This document shows positions 7,648 through 15,398 of a stretch of 42,879 nt of DNA, piece after piece (within the stretch, counting starts at the first letter, position 1; every line of letters begins with the position of its first letter). A program made the position numbers and the translations under genes. Origin of the DNA: an uncultured Clostridia bacterium (GTDB lineage: Bacteria > Bacillota > Clostridia > Christensenellales > Borkfalkiaceae); assembly GCA_944342055.1 (NCBI GenBank), contig CALVME010000086.1, forward strand, positions 1 to 42,879. Reading direction: 5' to 3'. The notes beneath the pieces were generated by a model, which worked only from the letters and a program-made list of their open reading frames with translations, had not been told where the DNA came from and made no database searches.

Positions 7648-8856
7648 ATGAAATACGTCATCGTTCTCGGCGACGGCATGGCGGACTATCCCGTCCCCTC
7701 GCTCGGCGGAAAGACGCCGCTCGCCATCGCCCGCAAACCTCACATCGACGCCTTGGCGCCCCTTTCGGAAGTCGGGCGCATGGTCACCGTGCCGAACGGT
7801 TTTGCCCCCGGCAGCGACGTCGCCAACCTCTCCGTCATGGGCTACGATCCGAGCGAATCCTACAGCGGCCGCTCGCCCTTAGAAGCCGTCTCGATCGGCA
7901 TCCCTCTCAAGGAGACGGACGTGACTTTGCGCTGCAATCTCGTCACTCTCAGCGACGAGGAACCCTATGAAAAAAAGCGCATGATCGACTACAGCAGCGG
8001 GGAAATTTCCACCGAAGAAGCCGCCGAGCTCATCGCGTATCTCAAACCCTACTTTGACGACGCCATTTTTCGCCTGTATGCGGGCGTAAGCTATCGCCAC
8101 TGCCTCGTCGTCGATCACGGTAAGGCGATCCACGAATTCACGCCCCCGCACGACATTTCCGACCTCCCCATACATCCCTATCTTCCAAAGGGTGAGGGCT
8201 CCGAAGTGTTTTTGGATCTGATGAAGCGCTCCTACGAGCTATTGAACAATCATCCCGTCAATCAAAAGCGAATCGCCGAAGGAAAAAATCCCGCAAATTC
8301 CGTCTGGTTCTGGGGGGAAGGCACTTACCCGAAGCTTGAAAATTTTGAAGAAAAATACGGCCTCAAAGCCGGCGTGATCTCCGCAGTCGATCTGGTGCGC
8401 GGCATCGGATTGCTCGCAGGAATGAAAGTGATCCCCGTAGAAGGAATAAACGGAAATTATGACACCAACTTCCTCGGCAAAGCGGAAGCGGCGGCAAAGG
8501 CGCTCGAAGAGGGGCTCGATCTCGTCTACATACACATGGAAGGTCCGGACGAATGCGGACACCACGGAGACGTAAAGCATAAAATCTATTCCATCGAACA
8601 GATCGACGACAAAGTCGTGCGCGTCCTCAAAGAGCGACTGGAAAAAATCGGGCCTTATACCATGCTCATCTGCCCCGATCATCCGACGCCCATCGTCAAA
8701 CGCACACACGTCTCCGACCCCGTTCCTTACCTGCTCTATCGGAGCGATCGCCCCTATCCTTCTTCCGCGACAGCTTACGACGAAGAAGAAGCGGAAAAGA
8801 CGGGCATTTTCGTCGAACGCGGCTGCGACATGATGAGCCGACTCATCAAGGGTTGA
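7648..8856 (+). CDS. apgM: Cofactor-independent phosphoglycerate mutase, ApgM-like
   Basis: This 402-aa alkaline phosphatase-superfamily protein matches archaeal-type 2,3-bisphosphoglycerate-independent phosphoglycerate mutase. The N-terminal metal site is VLGDGMADYP, the phosphoryl-acceptor Ser region is GSDVANLSVMGYDP, and C-terminal metal ligands lie in GPDECGHHGD and CPDHPTP. Bacterial members of this exact subgroup have also been proposed to act as homoserine kinases in threonine synthesis, so the substrate is not certain. No threonine genes are adjacent. The ATG at 7648 has GAGGT upstream and lies 5 bp after ung. An earlier in-frame start would overlap ung by about 120 nt and is rejected. 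Confidence 0.88.
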   Translation: MKYVIVLGDGMADYPVPSLGGKTPLAIARKPHIDALAPLSEVGRMVTVPNGFAPGSDVANLSVMGYDPSESYSGRSPLEAVSIGIPLKETDVTLRCNLVTLSDEEPYEKKRMIDYSSGEISTEEAAELIAYLKPYFDDAIFRLYAGVSYRHCLVVDHGKAIHEFTPPHDISDLPIHPYLPKGEGSEVFLDLMKRSYELLNNHPVNQKRIAEGKNPANSVWFWGEGTYPKLENFEEKYGLKAGVISAVDLVRGIGLLAGMKVIPVEGINGNYDTNFLGKAEAAAKALEEGLDLVYIHMEGPDECGHHGDVKHKIYSIEQIDDKVVRVLKERLEKIGPYTMLICPDHPTPIVKRTHVSDPVPYLLYRSDRPYPSSATAYDEEEAEKTGIFVERGCDMMSRLIKG

Positions 8857-8990
8857 AGCTCCCGCATTCCCCGACGAGAACAGGGCGCGTTTCCTTCTTG
8901 AAACTTAAAAAGCTGTGATTTCTGTTCGGAACGCGGGATTTCTGTCCCTTTCGAACGAGTGAAACGCTTTCATGCTTTTGCAACCTTTGA

Positions 8991-9022
8991 CCGACCGCGC
9001 GCCCGCCGCGCGGTCGGTTTTT
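8991..9022 (+). terminator. Intrinsic terminator of the mtnN-ung-apgM operon
   Basis: A perfect 10-bp stem CCGACCGCGC/GCGCGGTCGG has a 7-nt loop and is followed by TTTTT. It is 134 bp past the apgM stop; the stretch between shows no gene. Confidence 0.88.
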
Positions 9023-9026
9023 GTCA

Positions 9027-9058
9027 GAAAAAGTCGGGCGTCCGAACGGACGCCCGAC
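9027..9058 (-). terminator. Intrinsic terminator of the feo operon
   Basis: A 12-bp perfect GC-rich inverted repeat (9033-9044 with 9047-9058) is followed on the minus strand by TTTTTC. It lies back to back with the apgM terminator. Confidence 0.88.
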
Positions 9059-9081
9059 CTCGTATTATTAGCGCTCTGCCA

Positions 9082-9231
9082 TTATTCTCTGTTTTTACAG
9101 GCGGTGCAACTGCGGCATTTGCAACAGCCGCAGGCAGACTTGCCTTTTTTCTTTCGGACAACCAACCAAACGACGGCGCCTGCCGCCCAAAGACCGACAA
9201 CGCCCAGAATCAGCCAATCCAGCCAGATCAT
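9082..9231 (-). CDS. FeoB-associated Cys-rich membrane protein
   Basis: A 49-aa protein with one transmembrane helix (WLDWLILGVVGLWAAGAVVWLVV), a basic stop-transfer KKKGK and a short tail with six cysteines (CGCCKCRSCTAC). This matches the small FeoB-associated protein family of Bacillota, thought to help FeoB-mediated Fe(II) uptake or pass iron on at the membrane. The ATG at 9231 overlaps the feoB TGA (ATGA), which fixes the start; a longer frame upstream is in another frame of feoB. It is the last gene before the terminator. Confidence 0.88.
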   Translation of the reverse strand: MIWLDWLILGVVGLWAAGAVVWLVVRKKKGKSACGCCKCRSCTACKNRE

Positions 9232-11231
9232 ACGAACAACCCTCCGATCTGATAGAACAGACAAGCGGCGATCCACGCCACGACGCATTGCATCAGGACG
9301 ATGAGCGCCGTCACCTTAGCGGAGCCGAATTCTCTGCGTATGGTCGCCATCGCGGCGACGCAAGGCGTATATAGGAGGGTAAAGATGAGGAAGGAAGCGG
9401 CAGACAACGGCGTAAACACCGCGGAAAGCACGCTCCCGAGATCGCCCGCACTGACGCCGAGCAGGACGGCAAGCGTGGACACCACCGTCTCCTTGGCGGA
9501 GAATCCGCTGATGAGCGCGGTGACCGCCTCCCAGTTTCCGAAGCCGAGCGGCTTGAAGATCGGCGCGATCCATTGTCCGACCAAAGCGAGCAGACTCGTC
9601 GAGCTGTCCTCCACAAAGTTGAGTTTGAGATCGAACGACTGCAAGAACCAGACGATGAGCGTCGCAATGAAAATGACCGTAAACGCCTTCTGCAAAAAGT
9701 CTTTCGCCTTTTCCCAAAGCAAAATCAGGACATTCTTTGCGGAAGGAAAGCGATAATTCGGCAACTCCATGACAAACGGAACGGGTTTGCCCTTGAAGAG
9801 CGTACTCTTGAACAGCAAAGCGAACAGAATGCCGAGCACAATGCCGAGCACATACAGCCCGATCATGGCGAGTGCGGCATAGGCGCCGAAGAACGCCTTG
9901 CAGAAAACCGCATAGACGGCAATCTTCGCCGAACAACTGATATAGGGCGTGAGCAGAATGGTCATCCTGCGATCGCGATCGGATGAGAGCGTGCGCGTCG
10001 CCATGACGGCGGGAACGGTACAACCGAATCCGATGAGCATTGGCACGAAACTGCGCCCCGAAAGCCCTATTTTTCTCAATAATTTGTCCATGACAAACGC
10101 GACGCGCGCCATATAACCGGTATCTTCGAGCACGGACAGGAAGAAAAACAGAACGACGATGATGGGCAAAAAACTGAGCACGCTTCCCACGCCCGCAAAG
10201 ATGCCGTCCGTGATCAGACTGCGCACGACGGGATTGATGCCGTAAGCGACCAGCCCGCGATCGACGAGCCCTGTCAGCGCCTCGATGCCCATCGCCAACA
10301 AATCGGAAAGCGTTCCGCCGATCAAGTCGAACGTCAGATAAAAAATCAAAAACAAAATGCCAAAAAAGATGGGAATCGCCGCAAAACGGTTGGTCAGAAC
10401 CGCATCGATCTTGACGCTGCGCCTGTGCTCCTTGCTCTCCTCGCACTTTACGACGGAAGACGCCGTGACCTGTTCGATGAAATTGTAACGCATCTGCGCG
10501 AGCGCTTCGTTTCGTTCGAGCTCGGAATCGCTCTCCATCTCCACGATGCTGTGCTCGATGAGCTCCCTCTCGTTCTCGTTGAGCTCCAGCTTCTCCGAAA
10601 AAGACGCGTCGCCTTCGATGAGTTTGGTCGCGCAGAATCTGGCAGAGACGCCGATGCGCCGCGCGTGATCTTCGATACAGTGCGAAACCGCATGGATGCA
10701 GCGGTGAACGGGACCGTCGGGGCAAAAGTCGAGCACGGCGGGCAAGACCGCGTTTTTTGCGACAAACAAAATCTTATCCACCACTTCCGAAACGCCTTCG
10801 TTCTTCGCCGCGCTGATGGGTACGACGGGAACGCCCAGTTCGTCGGACAATTTCTGAATGTCGACCGAACCGCCGTTGCCGCGCACTTCGTCCATCATAT
10901 TGAGCGCGATGACCGTCGGTATATGTAACTCCAGAAGCTGAAGAGAAAGATATAAGTTGCGTTCGATGTTGGTCGCGTCCACGATGTTGATGATGCCGTC
11001 AATCTTTTGATTTAAGACAAAATCGCGCGTGACGATCTCTTCCTGCGTGTAAGGACGAATGGAATAAATGCCGGGAAGGTCGACCACATCCGCGTCCGTC
11101 CCCTTGATTTTTCCGATCTTCTGATCGACCGTGACGCCGGGGAAGTTGCCGACGTGCTGATTCGACCCCGTTAAGGCGTTGAAAAGCGTCGTCTTCCCGC
11201 AATTCTGATTTCCTACAAGTGCAAATATCAT
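9228..11231 (-). CDS. feoB: Ferrous iron transporter B
   Basis: This 667-aa GTP-driven Fe(II) permease has an N-terminal G domain with G1 GNQNCGKT (7-14), G3 DLPGIYS and G4 NMMD, then a helical insert (about 165-270). The membrane part has the duplicated Gate motif regions (GYMARVAFVMDKLLRKIGLSG, VPMLIGFGCTVPAVMATR and GFSAKETVVSTLAVL). The C-terminus ends in the membrane region, as in shorter Bacillota FeoB proteins (E. coli FeoB is about 770 aa). It overlaps feoA by 4 nt upstream and the small Cys-rich gene by 4 nt downstream, so all three are coupled. No clear Fur or DtxR box was found upstream of feoA. Confidence 0.97.
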   Translation of the reverse strand: MIFALVGNQNCGKTTLFNALTGSNQHVGNFPGVTVDQKIGKIKGTDADVVDLPGIYSIRPYTQEEIVTRDFVLNQKIDGIINIVDATNIERNLYLSLQLLELHIPTVIALNMMDEVRGNGGSVDIQKLSDELGVPVVPISAAKNEGVSEVVDKILFVAKNAVLPAVLDFCPDGPVHRCIHAVSHCIEDHARRIGVSARFCATKLIEGDASFSEKLELNENERELIEHSIVEMESDSELERNEALAQMRYNFIEQVTASSVVKCEESKEHRRSVKIDAVLTNRFAAIPIFFGILFLIFYLTFDLIGGTLSDLLAMGIEALTGLVDRGLVAYGINPVVRSLITDGIFAGVGSVLSFLPIIVVLFFFLSVLEDTGYMARVAFVMDKLLRKIGLSGRSFVPMLIGFGCTVPAVMATRTLSSDRDRRMTILLTPYISCSAKIAVYAVFCKAFFGAYAALAMIGLYVLGIVLGILFALLFKSTLFKGKPVPFVMELPNYRFPSAKNVLILLWEKAKDFLQKAFTVIFIATLIVWFLQSFDLKLNFVEDSSTSLLALVGQWIAPIFKPLGFGNWEAVTALISGFSAKETVVSTLAVLLGVSAGDLGSVLSAVFTPLSAASFLIFTLLYTPCVAAMATIRREFGSAKVTALIVLMQCVVAWIAACLFYQIGGLFV

Positions 11232-11449
11232 AATTTTATCTCTATATTCTCCGCGTCTTCCTTGCGAATGGTGAGCTCATAGCCGCGCAAAGCGATTTGC
11301 ATCGGATCGCCGAGCGGCGCCACTTTCTGCATTTTTACCTTTGTCCCGGGAATGATGCCCATATCCAAAAGCCTGAGGCGCAACGCCCCTTCTCCTCCGA
11401 CCTTCTCAACGGTAGCGCTCTTGCCGACCGCCAACTGATTCAGGGTCAT
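11228..11449 (-). CDS. feoA: Ferrous iron transport protein A
   Basis: A 73-aa SH3-like FeoA protein with the typical pattern LRLRLLDMGIIPGTKVKMQKVAPLGDP and YELTIRKEDAENI. It is a cytosolic partner that supports FeoB activity. A very strong ribosome site (AGGAGGAGG) lies upstream of the ATG, and the TGA overlaps the feoB ATG. A SigA-type promoter lies about 60 bp upstream. Length and order feoA-feoB-small protein are usual for Clostridia. Confidence 0.95.
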   Translation of the reverse strand: MTLNQLAVGKSATVEKVGGEGALRLRLLDMGIIPGTKVKMQKVAPLGDPMQIALRGYELTIRKEDAENIEIKL

Positions 11450-11510
11450 AAGCCTCCTCCTGTTTCTTATCCGCAGCTCGCCGCAGTTACGACATAGCTT
11501 GTTCGCCTCT

Positions 11511-11540
11511 ATTATATCAGAAAAAAACGAGATCGCACAA
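11511..11540 (-). promoter_or_regulatory. Promoter of the feo operon
   Basis: On the minus strand TTGTGC (11540-11535), 18-bp spacer, TATAAT (11516-11511). It is divergent from the promoter at 11642. Confidence 0.65.
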
Positions 11541-11577
11541 CTGTTTTGAAAGTTTTACGCAAAAAAAGCTTGAAGTT

Positions 11578-11607
11578 TTTGTCGGCGAAGGAAAGCACCG
11601 CGACAAA
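11578..11607. repeat. Inverted repeat between divergent promoters
   Basis: TTTGTCG (11578-11584), 16 bp, then CGACAAA (11601-11607). It lies between the feo promoter and the promoter of the MBL-fold gene. It could be an operator or a hairpin; no known binding consensus was recognised. Confidence 0.4.
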
Positions 11608-11641
11608 TCGAAAAATTCTGTCTTAAACAGAGAAAAAGGGC

Positions 11642-11670
11642 TTACATTTTTCTGCAATCTTTGATATACT
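11642..11670 (+). promoter_or_regulatory. Promoter with almost no leader
   Basis: TTACAT (11642-11647), 17-bp spacer, TATACT (11665-11670). The predicted start is 11677-11678, only 3-4 nt before the ATG at 11681 and after the ATG at 11672. Confidence 0.7.
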
Positions 11671-11680
11671 TATGTTTATT

Positions 11681-12463
11681 ATGGAAATTACTTGGTTCGG
11701 CGCGGCAAGCCTGCGCCTGTCGTTCGAAGAAAAGAGCGTTCTGATCGATCCTTTTTTTCCGCTTTCTTTAAACGGCTTTGAGCGGGAAGCCCTCTTGAAA
11801 ACTTACCGAAAAGAAAAACACATTCTTTTTACGCACAATCATTTCGACCACGTCGGCAACGCCGCGGAAATTGCCCAAAACAACCCCTGCGCTCTGTATG
11901 CAACGAAAAGCGTCGTTCGCTCTCTGGGAAAGAAAGGACTTTCTCCGGACCGCTTTTCTTGCGTCCGCGCGGGCGAACAAAGACACATTGAACATTTTTC
12001 CGTCCGATTTTCGCAAGGTCGGCACGTTAGATTCGGCTTTTCCGAAGTCATGCAAGCGGCGAAAAACGGACTCGCTCATCCCGTCATGCTCAGCAAAGTA
12101 CTGATGAGCAATCGCGCCTACGACAAACCGAACGGCGCAAAGGAGATCGTCTTTTTGGACATTCAGGCGGGCGGAAAACACGTTCAGATCATGAGCAGCC
12201 TCGGGCTCGATCCCGAAACAAAGTACGCAACGGGCGCGGACGCGCTCATCTTTGCCTATGCGGGCAGCACACGGCTCATCGAAATATCAGAAACATTGGT
12301 CTCCAAACTGAAACCGAAACGCGTGATCCCTTACCACTTTGACAACGCCTTCCCGCCCCTGACGCAAGAGCCCGACCTCTTGCCGCTTCTCAATATGATG
12401 CGCGATCGATTCCCTCAGACGGAACTCTATTTCCCGAAAATCGGCATACCTTTTACTGTCTGA
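11681..12463 (+). CDS. Metallo-beta-lactamase-fold hydrolase
   Basis: A 260-aa MBL-fold hydrolase of the UPF0173-like kind. Visible are the N-terminal beta strand EITWFGAASLRL, LIDPFF, the metal-binding THNHFDHVGN (HxHxDH) and a late VIPYHFDNAF His. It likely acts in the cytosol as a Zn-dependent hydrolase; the substrate is not known. The central region 115-165 is less usual, with an insertion containing VMQAAKNGLAHPVMLSK. An ATG at 11672 is in frame, but the promoter puts the transcript start after it, so the ATG at 11681 is preferred. No ribosome site precedes either. A terminator follows at 12487. Confidence 0.85.
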   Translation: MEITWFGAASLRLSFEEKSVLIDPFFPLSLNGFEREALLKTYRKEKHILFTHNHFDHVGNAAEIAQNNPCALYATKSVVRSLGKKGLSPDRFSCVRAGEQRHIEHFSVRFSQGRHVRFGFSEVMQAAKNGLAHPVMLSKVLMSNRAYDKPNGAKEIVFLDIQAGGKHVQIMSSLGLDPETKYATGADALIFAYAGSTRLIEISETLVSKLKPKRVIPYHFDNAFPPLTQEPDLLPLLNMMRDRFPQTELYFPKIGIPFTV

Positions 12464-12486
12464 TTATACCATCCAGCCAAATAACA

Positions 12487-12527
12487 GCGCCTTGCAGAAA
12501 AATCACAATGCTGCGAGACGCTTTTTT
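12487..12527 (+). terminator. Intrinsic terminator of the MBL-fold gene
   Basis: An 11-bp stem (12487-12497 with 12511-12521) has one mismatch and one G-U pair and is followed by TTTTTT. Confidence 0.7.
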
Positions 12528-12594
12528 CTAAGCAAACAGATTTGACAGATCTTTCCTTTTTGTCCGTTCCGAACCTCGATTTTTCATCATTCGC

Positions 12595-12623
12595 TTGACT
12601 TTGCGCTTGATATTTTATATAAT
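12595..12623 (+). promoter_or_regulatory. SigA-type promoter of the MarR gene
   Basis: TTGACT (12595-12600), 17-bp spacer, TATAAT (12618-12623). The predicted start is near 12630. Confidence 0.85.
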
Positions 12624-12630
12624 AATAACA

Positions 12631-12645
12631 GTTCACAAAGTGAAC
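12631..12645. promoter_or_regulatory. Probable MarR operator
   Basis: A perfect palindrome GTTCAC-AAA-GTGAAC begins at the predicted +1 of the marR-type gene. Bound protein would block promoter clearance. Autoregulation through a palindrome overlapping the own promoter is usual for the MarR family. Confidence 0.65.
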
Positions 12646-12661
12646 GATATGGACGTAGGGC

Positions 12662-13129
12662 ATGAAAGACGAAAAAGAAATTTTGCCGCGGGACGAACTG
12701 AAAGAAAATATCGTTTTGGCATGGGTACAGCTGAGCGCGATCTTAAAAAACAACCGCATCACAAGCGGACTCGCCTACAACGAAGCGGTCGTCATGCTGC
12801 TCTTGTACCACGAATACAAAAAAACAAAACAGGCCGTTTTGCCTCTTTCAAAGATCATCGGCGAGACGAAAATGCTCAAATCCCTCGCCAACCGCACGAT
12901 TTCCTCCCTGGAAGCAAAAGGACTGGTCGTCAAAGAGGCGAGCGCTTCCGACAAAAGAACGGTCCTTGTTCGCGCGTTGCCCAATTCCGCACCGCAATTT
13001 TTGCAGGTTCACAGACATTCCCTGGAGCTTGCAGACGAAATTTGCAACATCATCGGAGAAGAAGACGCACTCGCATTCATCCGCATCGCACAAAAAATTT
13101 CTGCGAATCCCCCGCGCGAAACTCCTTAA
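12662..13129 (+). CDS. MarR family transcriptional regulator
   Basis: A 155-aa winged-helix regulator. The recognition helix lies around 60-85 (IGETKMLKSLANRTISSLEAKGLV), and the wing has the family signature SDKRTVLVR (DxR). N- and C-terminal helices would form the dimer interface. It stands alone: the MBL-fold gene ends with a terminator upstream and ynbB converges downstream, so only the divergent or distant targets, or its own gene, can be regulated. The ATG at 12662 has a weak site (TAGGG). Another ATG at 12649 is in a different frame. The ligand cannot be predicted. Confidence 0.88.
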   Translation: MKDEKEILPRDELKENIVLAWVQLSAILKNNRITSGLAYNEAVVMLLLYHEYKKTKQAVLPLSKIIGETKMLKSLANRTISSLEAKGLVVKEASASDKRTVLVRALPNSAPQFLQVHRHSLELADEICNIIGEEDALAFIRIAQKISANPPRETP

Positions 13130-13250
13130 GCCAACAAGATCACAGCAAATAAACTTCAGTGCGGAGTATTGCCGATCACTATGAAAGGTCCGCCATCGGA
13201 AAGCATTCTTCGAACATACTATCATCCAAATATATTATATTTATTGTCTA

Positions 13251-13285
13251 AGAAAATGCGCAGCCTCGCGGCTGCGCATTTTCTT
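13251..13285. terminator. Bidirectional terminator, marR / ynbB
   Basis: A 13-bp perfect stem (13253-13265 with 13270-13282) has a TCGC loop. It is followed by TTTTCTTT on the plus strand and TTTTCTTAG on the minus strand. It separates the convergent genes. The 120 bp before it show nothing else. Confidence 0.88.
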
Positions 13286-14508
13286 TAACGATTTTTGCCC
13301 TGTAATCTTTTCAATATCCTGCGCAAAGCGCATTTGCAGTGCTCATACGTAAGACCGCCTTGAAAATAAGCGGTATAAGGTTCCTTGACAGGAGCGTCGG
13401 CAGAAAGTTCAATGGAAGCGCCGCTCACAAAACACCCCGCCGCCATAATAACCTTGCTGTCATATCCGGGCATGTCCCAAGGCTCCAATGTCACAAAGCT
13501 ATCCACAGGCGAAGCATCCTGCACGGACTGAATAAAATCGCAAAGCTCCTTTGCGGAGGAAAAACGAATCGCACGCGTGATGTCGGAAGGCACCGAATCG
13601 GTGATCTTCGGAAAATTCTCAAAACCGAGCAACTCCATGCATTTGCCGATCAGAAGAGCGCCCTTCATCGCCTGTGCGGTAACGTGGGGAGCCATAAAAA
13701 AACCCTGATAAAAATACTGATAACCGTAGGCATAAGAACCGACTTCCGCTCCGATGGACGGGGCAGTCAGGCGACGGGCGATCTGATCGATATAAACCCG
13801 TTTGCCGCAAAGATACCCTCCCGTCACGGCGAGACCTCCGCCCGGGTTTTTGATGAGAGAGCCTGCGATCACGTCGGCGCCGACATCCGTAGGCTCCCTC
13901 TTTTCGGTAAATTCTCCGTAACAGTTATCGACAAAGATAGGACCTGCAAAACCAAGATTTCTCACATATTTACAGACCTCGCCGATCTCTTCCACCGTAA
14001 AAGCGTCGCGAAGCTCATATCCCCTCGAACGCTGGATATAAACAACCTTAACTTTTTGCGTGAGAGAACGTTTGATGCCTTCGAAATCAAATTTTCCGTC
14101 GACCAGATCTACCTGCGAAAAATCGATCCCGAAATCCCTTAACGAGCCGTTGCCCTCTCCAAAGATCACGCCGCGAATGGTATCGTACGGCATGCCGGAG
14201 ACGCAGAGCAGAGTATCGCCGGGGCGAAGCAAACCAAACAAGCCGACCGTCAGAGTATGTGTTCCGGAAAGCAGATGCGGAGAAACAATGCCCGCTTCTG
14301 CACCGAAGGCATCGGCAAAAACCTGTCCAAGCACATCGCGCGCCTCATCTCCGTAACCGTAGCCGTTCGAAGGCATAAAATGCCGCGCTGCGATCTGGTT
14401 TTTCCGAAAAGCCTCCAAAACTTTTTCCTGGTTGTACTCTGCAATTTCATCGACTGCGGCAAAAATCTGCCGCAGACACTCCTCGCTTTTCTTTATTATG
14501 TCTGTCAT
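13285..14508 (-). CDS. ynbB: Methionine gamma-lyase family protein (aluminium resistance family)
   Basis: A 407-aa PLP-dependent fold type I enzyme of the family usually named YnbB or aluminium resistance protein. It is related to Cys/Met metabolism lyases. Visible landmarks are EIAEYNQEKVLEAFRKNQI, GYGYGDEARD, SGTHTLTVGLFGLLRPGD, VDNCYGEF and the probable PLP lysine in SLIKNPGGG. The substrate is uncertain. The ATG at 14508 overlaps the miaA stop by 4 nt; upstream codons of the open frame belong to miaA, so that start is preferred. It is the last gene of the miaB-mutS-mutL-miaA run, a linkage common in Clostridia, and ends on the shared terminator. Confidence 0.9.
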   Translation of the reverse strand: MTDIIKKSEECLRQIFAAVDEIAEYNQEKVLEAFRKNQIAARHFMPSNGYGYGDEARDVLGQVFADAFGAEAGIVSPHLLSGTHTLTVGLFGLLRPGDTLLCVSGMPYDTIRGVIFGEGNGSLRDFGIDFSQVDLVDGKFDFEGIKRSLTQKVKVVYIQRSRGYELRDAFTVEEIGEVCKYVRNLGFAGPIFVDNCYGEFTEKREPTDVGADVIAGSLIKNPGGGLAVTGGYLCGKRVYIDQIARRLTAPSIGAEVGSYAYGYQYFYQGFFMAPHVTAQAMKGALLIGKCMELLGFENFPKITDSVPSDITRAIRFSSAKELCDFIQSVQDASPVDSFVTLEPWDMPGYDSKVIMAAGCFVSGASIELSADAPVKEPYTAYFQGGLTYEHCKCALRRILKRLQGKNR

Positions 14509-14511
14509 AAT
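14495..14511. repeat. Palindrome copy 1 (ynbB start / miaA end)
   Basis: It matches ATTATGTCWGACATAAT with one difference. It covers the overlapping stop of miaA and start of ynbB. Confidence 0.6.
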
Positions 14512-15398
14512 AGCTTTATTATCTCCTCCGCCGTCGCTTCCGAAGGCTCCAGCCATCGGATCGGCATTCTTTTGAAAAAAGTCAATTGGCGCTTTGCATA
14601 ATTTCGGGTCCGCTTTTTGATTATGTCAGACATAGTTTCCAAACTTTGCCCCGATCTTAATCCTTCCGCAACCTCTTTGTAGCCGATTCCCTGCATGCAT
14701 TGCGCCTCTTCGTCCACACCCTCCCGCAAGAGATTGTTCACTTCGTCGATCAACCCTTCCGCCATCATTGTATCCACCCGCAGATCGATGCGGCGATAGA
14801 GCTCTTCTCTCGGCCAGGAAACGGCGAATGCCTCAAACGGAAAGCGCGGCGTCTTCTCGTCATGCTGATCGGATTTCTTTTTTCCCGTGCATTCAAAAAT
14901 CTCCAGTGCGCGGATGACTCGTTTTTTGTCATTCGGATGCAGAACGGCAGCGCTCTCCGGGTCGACTTCGCGCAATCGCGCAAAGAGCGCATCCGTTCCT
15001 TCTTTAAGAGCGAGCTCTTCGTATTTATCGCGAATGGCTTGGTTGCCCTGCACGCCGCCAAAAGAGCTTTGATACAGGAGCGATTGGATATAAAAACCCG
15101 TTCCGCCGCAAACGATCGGCACTTTGCCTTCCGTTTGCAGGCGATTGACGATGGGCAATGCGGTTCGTTCATAATCGCTGACCGAATAAGTCTGCCACGG
15201 TTCGACGACGTCGATCATGTGATGTCTGATTCCGCGCATTTCCTCTTTTGACGGCTTAGCCGTACCGATGTTCAGTCCTTTGTAAACCAGGAGGGAATCT
15301 GCGGAAATCACTTCGGTATGCAATTTTTCTGCGAGCGAAACGGCGAGAGACGTTTTACCCGACGCCGTCGCTCCGCATATAAAAATCACTTTGCTCAT
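14505..15398 (-). CDS. miaA: tRNA dimethylallyltransferase
   Basis: The 297-aa enzyme adds the dimethylallyl group to N6 of A37 in tRNAs reading UNN codons (i6A37). The P-loop is GATASGKT (9-16). DSLLVYKGLNIGTAKPS and the HHMIDV segment form the tRNA/DMAPP site, and CGGTGFYIQSLLY follows. The C-terminal AKRQLTFFKR motif is conserved. MiaB, encoded upstream in the same run, converts the product to ms2i6A, so the two steps of one modification share an operon. It overlaps mutL by 4 nt and ynbB by 4 nt. Confidence 0.97.
   Translation of the reverse strand: MSKVIFICGATASGKTSLAVSLAEKLHTEVISADSLLVYKGLNIGTAKPSKEEMRGIRHHMIDVVEPWQTYSVSDYERTALPIVNRLQTEGKVPIVCGGTGFYIQSLLYQSSFGGVQGNQAIRDKYEELALKEGTDALFARLREVDPESAAVLHPNDKKRVIRALEIFECTGKKKSDQHDEKTPRFPFEAFAVSWPREELYRRIDLRVDTMMAEGLIDEVNNLLREGVDEEAQCMQGIGYKEVAEGLRSGQSLETMSDIIKKRTRNYAKRQLTFFKRMPIRWLEPSEATAEEIIKLL
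14620..14636. repeat. Palindrome copy 2 (miaA)
   Basis: ATTATGTCAGACATAGT, one difference from the palindrome. It encodes Met-Ser-Asp-Ile-Ile. Confidence 0.6.

Noticed and set aside
11450..11671. Fur or DtxR/IdeR box upstream of feoA
   Set aside because: Neither a GATAATGATAATCATTATC-like nor a TTAGGTTAG-like sequence is present.
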